Source of the DNA: Adiantum capillus-veneris
Taxonomy: Eukaryota; Streptophyta; Polypodiopsida; Polypodiales; Pteridaceae
Assembly: GCA_014529385.2 (NCBI GenBank)
Contig: CM043952.1
Coordinates: 157,651,057 to 157,715,056 of the forward strand
Direction of reading: 5' to 3'
DNA: 64,000 nucleotides
Positions 13,957-23,691 of this stretch are shown here, one piece after another. A program made the position numbers and the translations under genes. Every line of letters starts with the position of its first letter. Position 1 is the first letter of the stretch. Under the pieces are notes generated by a model. The model was given only the letters and a program-made list of their open reading frames with translations, was not told the DNA's origin and did no database searches.

Positions 13957-15363
13957 AAGAGGTTGATTCCAAGACGAGGGGTGGAGGAAAGCGTTGAAGG
14001 CGAGAAAAATCAAAGCGAAAGACAAGCGAACCCAAGGTGGGGTGTGCCAATCCGAAGAATCCAAAGCGAGGGAATAGGTGGGAAAAAGGCAAGCAAACCC
14101 ACGTCGGTGTGTGCACAAATCCAAAGTGGAACAAGCAAATCCGAGGTAGCAAAGGCGGAACGAGGAGAAAAATCTTGATGATATTTGAAGGTTTTTACCA
14201 AGAATTTCTCTAGGATTTGTGCTAAGCTTAGGTTTTTTTCTTGCCTTCCAGGTATAATTTATGGCTAAGTTTCAAAATTTATTGGTAGGATTACATTAAA
14301 CCTAACTTTACTTTGAGCATTCTCATACAATATAATGTTTTTTTCACAAAAGTTTAAAAACCGACATATAGGAAAATTTGCAGCAAATCAAACGAGCAAA
14401 ATCAATGTGAAAGACAAGTGTTTTTGCTAGGGAACCCAAGGCGGCATGCACGAATCCGATGTGACGAGAAAATTTGAGATGGCAAAAAGGTGGAGCGAAC
14501 CCAAGGCAGCATGCACGAATCTCAAGTGGCACAAGCAAAACCGAGGTGGCAAAGGCAAGAGGCAGAGAAAATTTACACTAAATTTCTTTAGGCTTTGTGT
14601 TAAACTTGGTTTTTTTCTTGCCTTCAAGTTAGAATTTTGTTGCTAAATCTATATTAGCTTCAAAAGAATACAATCCCGTCACGTTAATATAAATTCTCTC
14701 ACTCACAATTGTGAGTATAGCAAAACAAAAAAGAGAATTTATGGCTAAATCTCAAAATTTATAGGTAAACCTAAGTTTACTTTGAGCATTTGCACACAAT
14801 ACAATGTTTTTTCAAAAAAGTTTAAAAACCGACTGATTGAAAAATTAAAGGCAATTTTGCTATGTTTCATCAATGATTTTTCCCTAAAATTTGTAGGTTT
14901 TCTCATCTTCAAAACTAGAATTTAGAGGTGGATTTCAAATTTTCATATGTGAGAATACATAAAACTTGTGTTTTTCTTTCAAGCAATCTGATAGCCACTC
15001 ATATACACAATGCTTCTGCTGAGACACTTGGTAAACATGCATATGAAAAATTTTAGACGCAATCTACTTCTAATATATGAGCATTGGAAGCTTTGTATTT
15101 GAAAACAAATCCGAGGTTTAACTGAACACAAGCAAAACCGAGGCAGAAGGTGAGTGAACCCAAGGCGGCGTGACCGAATCCAAAGCAGCACAAGGAACCG
15201 AGGTGGGAGGGCAGATTTAGATGTGAATCTCAAAAATTATATGTGGAATTCTAGTAAAATCAGGGTTTCTTCTCACCTTGAATCAGCATTTAGAGGTAAA
15301 TCTCAAAATTTGTATGTAGGATTACACTAAATCTAGATTTTCTTTGAGCATTTACATACAACT
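13957..15363. repeat. Three diverged ~450-500-bp repeat units
   Basis: Units lie at about 13957-14375, 14376-14900 and 15000-15363. Each holds GCGAACCCAAGGCGGC-like words (near 14027, 14431, 14496 and 15151). These are followed by TTTCTTGCCTTC, ATGGCTAAATCTCAAAATTTA and CTTTGAGCATT-CA-ACAAT, then TTTTTCAAAAAAGTTTAAAA. The last words also relate the array to the repeat at 4276-4811. Open frames are short and not conserved between units. Confidence 0.6.
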
Positions 15364-16209
15364 TCTATACTATATATAGTGGAGCTTAAAATTTTTGAGG
15401 AAGGCCCAGAGCATCCACATAAACTATTAGGTGACCTTATTTTGCTTTCATTTCTATAACATTTGAAGGTGCCGATGGTGCATAAGTGTACATGAACAAA
15501 TAGTGTACACGTACTAACCTACTTATGCATAGTTGTGATCTGATGAACACTATTACCATACTTGTGCACAAAACATAGATAGAGATGCATGCAAGTGTGG
15601 CATCTGTAGAGAAACATAGACGGAAGGGCCAATCACATTCTTGATATTAAAAGAAATTCAACTCGTCTCTTTGAAACTTGAAGCTCTCTTGCTACATTGG
15701 AAACTATGAGCCCTAATAATTTTTTCACAACTCCACTCTTAGACATGAAAAGTTTTATGATTACACATTGTACCAGTTATGGGAACTCATATTTAAAAAC
15801 TTGCTTACTTACTCAGTTTGTACTTTTGCGTTTGGTAGCACTTCTATCAACCCTAGGTAGACCAAGGGGAAAGTCCTTCCTACTATATAGTAGGTTATGA
15901 TGTGCACTATTTCCATGCCTTGCTCTCACAAGAAAGAAGCAAGGATAGAAGCAAGTAAGAGAGTGGAGTCAAAACATTGAATCCAATTGTGTTCCCGTTG
16001 TTGAAACCAATTCTATTGAACCCACTCCATTGTTGAAACCAATTTTGTTTCCATTGTTGAAACCAATTCTATAGAATCCAATCTATTTTCAAACAAAGTT
16101 TTATGATCACATTGAATTCTCTTAGCTTTCAAATATTTCACACCATGCTAAATTATCTAAGCTATATAATCAAGCTTCGCAGCATTGCTAGACCCAGACA
16201 CACAAAAAG

Positions 16210-16252
<43 letters not shown>

Positions 16253-16524
16253 AATAAAAGTTTATTGAACAAGGGCTAACAACTCACAAAAGATAATTTC
16301 TTTGAGCCTAGCTCCCAAGCTTGGTATTAAAAAATGATTTGTAGCTACATATTCATATTTGTTAGAATTTGTCAAGAGGTTGTGTCATGCATCACTTTTA
16401 AAAATACAATAGATTATACATGTAGAATAGAGTATTGATGGTGTTCCACTGGGAGGAAAAGATAGCCCTATGAGAATAGTGGCCATGTTTCTTTGGTTGC
16501 AGCAACGCGCGGGTCACATACTAG
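15364..16524 (+). mobile_element. Possible non-autonomous Helitron
   Basis: The left end TCTATACTATATATAGTGG interrupts the third unit of the preceding repeat. The right end reads ACGCGCGGGTCACATACTAG followed by T, matching the Helitron 3' pattern (GC-rich arm, short spacer, CTAG, then host T). Sequence from 16525 on resembles the repeat at 11672, which supports the right boundary. Weak points: the base before the left end is T, not A; the matching left arm of the 3' hairpin is not clear; and the left end could instead be at 11897. The interior is non-coding, with degenerate repeats of TTGTTGAAACCAATT at 15982-16082 and (CT)n at 16211-16246. Confidence 0.4.
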
Positions 16525-16600
16525 TGAGACTTAAATGGAAGTACTCTTTTACAAACCAGAAAATCAAAGAAAATTGCAATCAATCCCTCACTCTCACATG

Positions 16601-16612
16601 TATGCTACTATT
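16601..16612. repeat. Target-site duplication of LINE copy 2 (left)
   Basis: TATGCTACTATT is followed at once by the T-run that is the LINE poly(A) tail on the minus strand. The identical word is at 21179-21190. Confidence 0.9.
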
Positions 16613-16699
16613 TTTTTTTAAAACCAAGTACGCCCTGTGAATTAATTAGAAGAGACCAAAAGCATTACATCTGGGTGCCCAAGGAAAGGGCAGAAAGAT

Positions 16700-19600
16700 A
16701 GAACATACATTGATACAAAATCTGATGGTCCTCCATGAGGGCTCATCATATATAATAAAGCATAATTCAAAGACCTACAGTCTATCAATCTCAGCCTGTA
16801 GTTGTGAAATGAAGAACTGGGCGTCAGCATACTTGACTGCAAGGTCGTTCACATCATCCACCAGCCCCATTAGCCAGTCATGCATTAACTCCAGGGTGCC
16901 GTTGTCGACAAGATGCTCTTGAGCTTGCGGGCTCTGCAGGCAGTAGAACTGCATGGCATCGCCGAGAACTGCCATCCGGTTTCGATAGATCCTCAACTGA
17001 GACATGAGGAGGGTGGAGGCCTGCACATTACATCCAAAGAAAATGCTTTTTAGATTCTGATGAGCCCCAACATTACCATACATATGATTATTCCTATATG
17101 TCCACAGCACCACAGAAACTCATCTCTACTCCTCTGCCAAAACTCATGAAGAATTGTGGTCCCCTCCCCTAGTAGAAATTGCTTCCAACTAGGTACATAT
17201 CCCAAGGTTTTGAATAGGGGGGCAAGAATTCTGAGGTTAGAGGGGCAATTGATGAACAAATGTGGTATGTCTTCTAAATGCTGCTGGCATCTGGGGCAAA
17301 TCCCATCACCCAACCTAATATTTCTCTGTTTCTCCCCTGTCCACAGGGCTTTATGTAGAATTAGCCACATCAGAACTGACTGTTTGGGCTGGATATGCCT
17401 GTGCCAGATGGAGGAGAGCTTAAAGTTCCATTGTTTTCTATCCCATGACACGTGCCACCTGCGGTTCAGAGTGACATGGAGGGTAGGGTCACATGGCTTG
17501 ATAAGGTCAGGAGGGTTAGTAAGAGCTGCACCTCCCTTCCAGCAAAGATCTTTACTGGTAGGTTCTAGATTTTCCTCAAAGATCCAAGAACTCTCCAAAG
17601 GAAAATCAGAGATCCTTCTTTCTATGAGGAGCACCTCCCAAGGTTGAAGTTGGAAACGTGTGAGGAGTTGGTGACCAGTATACTAAGAATGGGAGTCAGC
17701 ATTCCACAGGTCCATCCATCTTTGTAGTCCTTTTTTATGAATTCTCCTTGCTGTCCTCAGTTGGGCTGCTGTGATAAGGGGGATTGGGGGCTTAGACCAC
17801 TAGATAGACTCATAGTTCAGGATGATCTCCCCTTTCCTAGATGTCGAGATGTACCTTAAACTACTTCTGTACCGATTCCATGCCTCCCAAATTGACTTGA
17901 TAAGGTGAGATCCCACGGAGGAGACAGGTTTTGAGCCAAAGAAAATAGTAATCCATGGTAGATCGTTCCACTTGGGATCACCTTTGATGTGAAAAAGTTT
18001 CAAATTTCTGAACAAGAGTCTAGCCCACTCCGCCTCCGGGTGGTCAAGAGCTCTTATGACCAGTTTGGAGGAAAGTTTACCCGCCCATTAGCCAAGATCT
18101 CGAACGCCCAGTCCTCCAAGAGACTTAGGCAGGGTGAAAACATCCCACTTGAATTTTGCAGCACCTCTTTTAAAAGGATCCCCAGACCATAGGAAATTCC
18201 TGCACACTTTGATTGCTTCCCTGATGTGGGAGTGAGGAGGACGCCAACAGCATAGAAAGAATAATAGGTAGGCAGAGATGAAATGGTTAAGGACCAAGAC
18301 CCTTCCCACTATGTTAGCTTGGAGACCAATCCACCTATTCAGTTTGCTTCTGAACCTTTCCATCACCCATGCCCATCTCTGCCTCATGGTAACTCCGAAC
18401 CCTAGGGGGATACCAAGAAGCCTAAACACTTGTCCATCAGGAATCACTTGGCAACCTTGGTATAGCAGCCATTGAGGGATGGGGGAATAGGAGGCTCTCA
18501 CTCCTGTTTTAGCATGATTGATCCTCGAGGCAGAGGCTGAGCAGAAAATGTCTAGAGCCTCCCAGAAGTGTTTCAAAGAGTTCTCCTCATTCTTGAGCAG
18601 TCCATTCGTGTCATCTGCGAATTGAGAAAGGCAGAGCTGTTTGGAGGTGCCTGGCAAAGAGATACCCTGAATGAAGCCTCTCTGCATCCAGCCTTTGATG
18701 AGGCAGTTAAAACCATCTCCAGCTATTTCAAAGAGTAGGGGGGCCAAGCGGTAGCATTGTCTCACTGACCTGTTCAGAACGAATGCTTCTGAAATCATCC
18801 CATTGAGGGCTACTTTTGCATGGGCATTCCCGAGGAGCGTTTTGACGAACCTTAAGAGGTTCTGGACAAACCCCATGTGGTGGAGACTTTCTAAAATGAA
18901 GGACCATTCGAGTCTGTCGTAGGCCTTGTCATACTCTACTTTAACAAAGACGTAGTCCTGCTTCGTTTCTTCAGCATATTCAACCCCTTCCTAGAGGGCT
19001 ATGACAGCCTCAAGGATCCTCCTACCTTTGATAAACCCTTTCTGCTCCTCATTAAGCCATTTTGACAGATGGATGGAGATTCGATTAGCAACAGACTTGG
19101 CAAATACTTTGTAGGCTAAGTTGAGCATAGTGAGGGGTCTCCAATTGCTAAGATCTTCTTTTGGCCCTTTTTGTGGAGAAGCTTTATAACTCCAGTGTTG
19201 ATGAGGTTTGGGAGAGCGTGGTACTTTAGAGACTCCTCCCAGAGTTGAAGGAGGCAAGGAGTAATGATTTCTTTGAATTGCTGGAAAAACTCGGCCGGGA
19301 GACCGTCCAGCCCCAGGGTTTTATTGGGCTTAATAGATTCAATTGCAGAGTAGATATCTGCTGAGAAGAGAGGGGAGTCAATGATAGCCACATCTTCGGC
19401 AGGAATGACCCTCTTTATAAAGTCCCAAATGATTCTTCTGTTAGCTGCCACCTGCTCGGAAATAACCTCCTTGGGGCTGAATAGAGTCTCAAAGTGACCC
19501 CTGACGAATTCTAGGTTGCTTTCCTCTGAATCAGCAACACCACTCCCAGTGAGGAGCCAGGGAACAAGTTCCTTGGTATTTTTCTTTCTCAGGCTGTGGA

Positions 19601-20689
19601 ACATCTCCTTAGACGGCCTGTCGGTTTTACCTGCCCACCATTCTTTGAAAAATAGCTTAGTGTGTTGTAGAGCTAGGTCCTCTTCGTCTCGCAGATGGGC
19701 CCTGAGAGAGTTTATCTTGTCCTGGTGGGATGGGTTAGGGGCTTGATCACTTTCAAGAAGGCACAATTCTGCATAGACATGATCTCTTTTTTCTTTCCTT
19801 AATCTGGTGACCTCTTTCCTAGTGTTGACGAGCAGCTTTTGCATTTGCTTTACTGCACTGCACCATGCTTTGGTTGGGGAGGAGGAGGAAGAGAAGGTAC
19901 CAGTCTAGATGCTTCTCATGCTATCAATCACTTCGGGTCTGGAGAAAAGGCTTGGGTCAGTGTGAAACCAGTTATTGCGAATTTTACTGGCTTTATCATC
20001 AAATGTGGAGACGAGGGGGTAATGATCGGACAAGCATGAGGTGTATATGGTTTAGATTTGACCCTGTTAAAACTGTTGGCCACCTGAGCCGAAACATAGC
20101 ATCTATCTAGTCTGGCTTTCCTAGCTAGATGACCCCTACTGTAGTTCTACCAGGTAAACTCGCCTTGAACGCAGACATCCCATAAGTCAAGAAGATCCTT
20201 ACAAGACTCCCACTTGATCTTCTCCTCTCCCTGGATGACCTGAACCATCCTGAGATATCTATCATCTAGGGATTCAACCATGTTGAAATCCCCTACGAGC
20301 ATCAGAGGGCAAGGAAGGGATGAGATCTCCTCCCAAATTTTGGCTCGATTGCTTGTGGACCCTCCAACATAAACTGAAACAAGCAGGCAATTAAAGGGGT
20401 GGGGTAGGGGGATAGCACACCAGAATTCAGACTGTCTAGCTCGATCCAACCCAACAACCAGATCTTTCTTTAGCCCAATGGCAGTACCTCCAGCTCCTCG
20501 AGCATGAGTAGAGACTACCCACAAAAAATCTGGACAAATCTCTTTAAGCCGCCTGGAGAGATCCTCTCCCACTGTCTTAATCTCTTGTAGAGAGCAGATG
20601 TCCACTGGATTGCCCTTCAACCATGCTCTGATTTTTTGGGCTTTAAGAGGATCCGAGATCCCTTTTAAATTCCACGACAGGAGTTTCAT
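16700..20689 (-). pseudogene. LINE ORF2 polyprotein: endonuclease, reverse transcriptase, zf-RVT
   Basis: ORF2 begins at ATG 20689 with MKLLSWNLKGISDPLKAQKI, an APE-type endonuclease. It shows LQEIKT (catalytic Glu), LMLVGDFNMV and, after a stop near 20147, CLSDHYPLV. The RT domain follows: NKTLGLDGLPAEFFQQF near 19290-19335, LSNWRPLTMLNLAYKVFAKS near 19130, KAYDRLEWSFI near 18940, and catalytic FADD at 18610-18621. LNRWIGLQANIVGRVLVLNH comes next, then SLGGLGVRDLG. The zf-RVT reads CPRCQQHLEDIPHLFINCP near 17255-17310. Stops and frameshifts (near 20147, 19170, 18990 and 18088) inactivate it. The start lies 19 bases after the ORF1 stop, the usual ORF1-ORF2 spacing in LINEs. Confidence 0.9.
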
Positions 20690-20710
20690 CGATTGGTCTT
20701 CTTCTTACCC

Positions 20711-21178
20711 TTATTCTGCTTGGGTCTTGTTGGGGGTACTAGTCACTGCAGAATGATTTCTCTTATTGTCTTTAACTATCTCCATTGGTTCTGAGGATGT
20801 GTTGGCATTCAATTCCTGTAAAGGCACCTGGGATGCTTGATTGAGGTCAATGACCTTGGACCTAACTTCCAACTGGAGTTCGGGAGGGGGAAGAGCCTCG
20901 CCAGAGGCTTTGTCCTTGGGGGTGGCTCCAATTTCTCCTTTGTCTGGCTCAGACCCAGAATCGGAAACCTCGGACTCTTCCCACAAGGGGAGCTCTGCAA
21001 GGAGAGCGAACCGATTGTGATTCTTGGGTTTCAGACGGTTTCCTTCTGACTTGCCGGCAGGGGTCCTGGAGGTCTTGGTGGCTGTTGGAGCAGTCCCTTC
21101 AGCTTTCTTAGCAGGTGATTTGAGGTCAGCCTTCTTGGCAACAGGGGGGTCTTCCTTGGGAGGGGGAGGAGGGGGATA
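20711..21178 (-). pseudogene. LINE ORF1 C-terminal remnant
   Basis: An open frame ending at 20711 encodes a low-complexity Pro/Lys/Ala/Glu-rich segment (PPPPPPKEDPP; KPKNHNRFALLAELP) with no folded domain visible. Its position just before ORF2 marks it as the C-terminal linker of ORF1. The frame stays open past the insertion point to ATG 21229, but those first residues come from the target DNA, not from the LINE. RNA-binding ORF1 domains are absent because of truncation. Confidence 0.65.
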
Positions 21179-21190
21179 TATGCTACTATT
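21179..21190. repeat. Target-site duplication of LINE copy 2 (right)
   Basis: TATGCTACTATT, identical to 16601-16612. Confidence 0.9.
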
Positions 21191-22979
21191 TTGATCCGCC
21201 TCCAAAAATAACCCATTGATTAGGTCCACAGATGCGAATCTTTCATTCCCAAAGCAAAATGGAGTACATTATTCTAAAGTTCTCTCCTCCCCCTCTGGTT
21301 CTCTCTCTTCTTGAGTTCAAATGTAGAGTGTAGAAGAGATAAGATAGAAAGGGAACATATGTGTTAGGAGGAGGGGGGTCTCGCAGGAGAAGAACCATGC
21401 ACCTTGCATTCACATTTCCAAGTTTCAGGCAACGCGAGCTCTTTACCTGCGAGCTCTAGAGGCGTCCATCTCTCCTGCTTAAAAAGAGGTTGCTTGCGGG
21501 AACCTTGGCACCGCCCATCTTCAGCTTGCAAGCATCGCCTCTTCGGATCCTCACATCAACCCCTGCTTCTGTCTCTCCCACAACTGTCCCTACTTCTGTG
21601 AAGCCCTCGGCCATGGTTTCCTTGCCAGGAGCCCCCCTTGTTGGATCGCCTTCATCGAAACCCAACTCTCTGACATCGCCTCCCTCGTAGTTGCGGATGC
21701 TTCTGCTGTTGCCTCTCGCTGCGGATCTAACAAGTAGAAGCTCTACAAATCCAATGCATTGGAAACGCTTGTTGGTCTCCGTGGTGCCTTGTCAAAGCTT
21801 GTATCGCATGCCCCTCGCGATGCTCATATGCTCTCTCTCTCTCTCTCTCTCTCCTCTCCTCTCCTCTGTCTCTCATTTGACCAAAATGGTTAAATTATCA
21901 GTCCATACTATATAGAGCACCAGAGCAAAAAAAACAAAACCATGTAGACACTAAACTAATATCAAAACATTGATGCTTGATTACTCTTGGCAGAGCTTGA
22001 AGAGATTCCCATTCAACAAGCAAGCCTAGCCAAAAATCATGAGAAACACTTGTTTGCGTTCTGTGGAGAACTGCCCAAACAAGTCACCTACAGCTTCATC
22101 TTAGATCACTAGAATCCTGGAATGTCAACCCCCCATAAGGGGCTAACCATGATTTCTAGCATGGCATCGGCTCCCACATCCACTCTTTCTATCAGCACTT
22201 GTAGATGACATCCTCACAAGACCTCAGACATCCCTCGCGAGACACCATCGTCAAGCCCCCTAGCATGATGCACACATACCTACCCTTCGCCCTTCTCCCT
22301 TCACCTACCCGGAGCCTCCAGTCTCATATCCCCTACACTACCTGCATAGCAAGGCTTATCATGCAATGCCACATCGCATTGATGCACACAAAAATCACAC
22401 CCTAATCTCTTTATGCCGCTTGTCGTGCAGCCTCAGGCAAAGAAAAATTCTCTCCTTCTCTGATTCGGAATCACTTTGGATTCCCCTTAATGAACCCCAA
22501 TAGAGAAATTGGGCAGGCCTAGTGATCCCTTCCTCACGAAGGCTTGTTTTATAAAGCCAAATTTTTTGGATGAGAGCCTAGAGGGAGATGGAAAAAGTTA
22601 AACACCCACCTAAATTTCCAAAAAAATAGTGCAAAATACTAAAAATCAGCTCAATTTTGTTTAATTTTCTTTTGGAAGCATCATGAATATAAATATTATG
22701 TTGTTAAAATATTTTTTCTCAAACAATTTCAAAGGTTTTAATATATATATATTTTTGGTACTTCTATGTGTTTTTTGAATTGCGACCCACAACTAGGAGA
22801 CTACTTGAAAATAGGTAAAATGCTCATCAAAATCAACATTGCATGTGCTTGATGCTCACATTGTCATTATTGATCCTCATTGCCACTTAGTATAGACTCC
22901 CTATGTCAAAGTCTAAACCCTTTGTGATAAAGATAATGTGTGTAAAGGAGAGAGATTGTAAAACTAGAGCTCAGCTAAA
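21191..22979. other. No gene recognised
   Basis: About 1.8 kb between the LINE and CACTA-2. It has moderate GC from about 21400 to 22500, with several open frames of 60-75 codons on both strands. None has a recognisable domain or composition that favours one strand. A (CT)n tract lies near 21832-21855. Confidence 0.5.
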
Positions 22980-23208
22980 CATTACTCCGCGTATTACTGT
23001 GCCTATTTCCAATGTTATTACCGTGCATTTTTCTACCTTTATTACCTCCACTATTATCGTAGAATGAATTGGAGCCAAAAAAAAAAAAAAATCAAGTTTG
23101 GATATTTCTTTCGATTTTATAAAATAAAAAACAAATTTGGGTACTTCTTTCTATTTGATCATTAAATTCATCACACACATTTGATTAACATAGATTAGCT
23201 TGCTTGAT

Positions 23209-23249
<41 letters not shown>

Positions 23250-23279
23250 CAACACGACAAAAACTGCTCATAGAATAAC
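22980..23279 (-). repeat. CACTA-2 3' tail with subterminal words and (GA)n
   Basis: On the minus strand it reads GTTTTTGTCGTGTTGCC, then (CT)n (plus-strand (GA)n at about 23214-23248), TATGTTAATCAAATG, then ACGGTAATAACATTGG and AGTAATACGCGGAG. It aligns in order with the tail of CACTA-1 (3728-4130). No terminal CACTA repeat was found. Confidence 0.6.
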
Positions 23280-23533
23280 ATATACAAAATGTCTATGAAT
23301 TATCTTCAAAAAGATATCTACAAGTGACATTATTTAGATCTAAATCCATGGCTCCTAAATCAACAAAGAGAGAAACTGATCGTAGACGTGTTGGCTTCAT
23401 CATCTTTGAATTCGTGATCTTCCATCTCATCATCATCATCATCATGGCAATCATCCTCCTCGCTAATTTTGGTGGTGAGACTTGATTCTCTCTCTCCTCG
23501 GTCTCCTCCTCATCCAAAGTAGTAGGTGGGAAA
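23280..23533 (-). pseudogene. CACTA-2 transposase, C-terminal end
   Basis: The acidic C-terminus of the DUF4216-containing exon reads FPPTTLDEEETEEREN, then D/E-coding GAT repeats, and ends CRYLFEDNS and a stop at 23293-23295. It matches the CACTA-1 end (SMGLELDGASYRDLLEDDS) position by position. The upstream coding sequence resumes at 32462 beyond gypsy-1. Confidence 0.85.
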
Positions 23534-23676
23534 TGCCAAGCCTAAGGTAGGGCTAGACAAGCCAAGGGCTAGGACATACATGCAATAAAGGGGGGTCCCA
23601 TAAATGGCATGGCCAAGGGTCTATATAGGGCACGGTTGGGTGGTGAAGAGCATGTACTTGTCTTCCTAATCTCACA
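23534..23676 (+). repeat. 5' LTR of gypsy-1
   Basis: 143 bp, starting TGCCAAGCCTAAGG and ending TAATCTCACA. It is the same length as the 3' LTR at 32319-32461. It contains TCTATATAGGGC, a possible TATA box. Confidence 0.85.
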
Positions 23677-23677
23677 C

Positions 23678-23690
23678 TAGTATCAGAGCT
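23678..23690 (+). other. Primer-binding site (initiator tRNA-Met)
   Basis: TAGTATCAGAGCT directly follows the 5' LTR. It has one mismatch to the consensus TGGTATCAGAGC. Confidence 0.8.
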
Positions 23691-23691
23691 A

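Larger units (their letters stand above)
16613..21178 (-). mobile_element. L1-type LINE, copy 2, with perfect target duplication
   Basis: Read on the minus strand, the element runs from 21178 to 16613: end of ORF1, endonuclease, reverse transcriptase, zf-RVT, 3' region and a short poly(A) (the T-run at 16613-16619). The direct repeat TATGCTACTATT (plus strand) borders both sides, extending to 14 bp if the adjoining T residues are counted. This is the hallmark of target-primed reverse transcription. At about 4.57 kb it lacks most of ORF1, so it is 5'-truncated at insertion. Confidence 0.92.

Noticed and set aside
17156-17647. 163-codon plus-strand frame
   Set aside because: Antisense shadow of the LINE ORF2 zf-RVT region.
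21404-22405. Several 60-75-codon frames in moderately GC-rich DNA
   Set aside because: Frames occur on both strands at similar length; no domain.
22980-23060. Possible microsatellite-like array of GGTAATA words
   Set aside because: Better explained as the CACTA subterminal region because the same words occur in order in CACTA-1.
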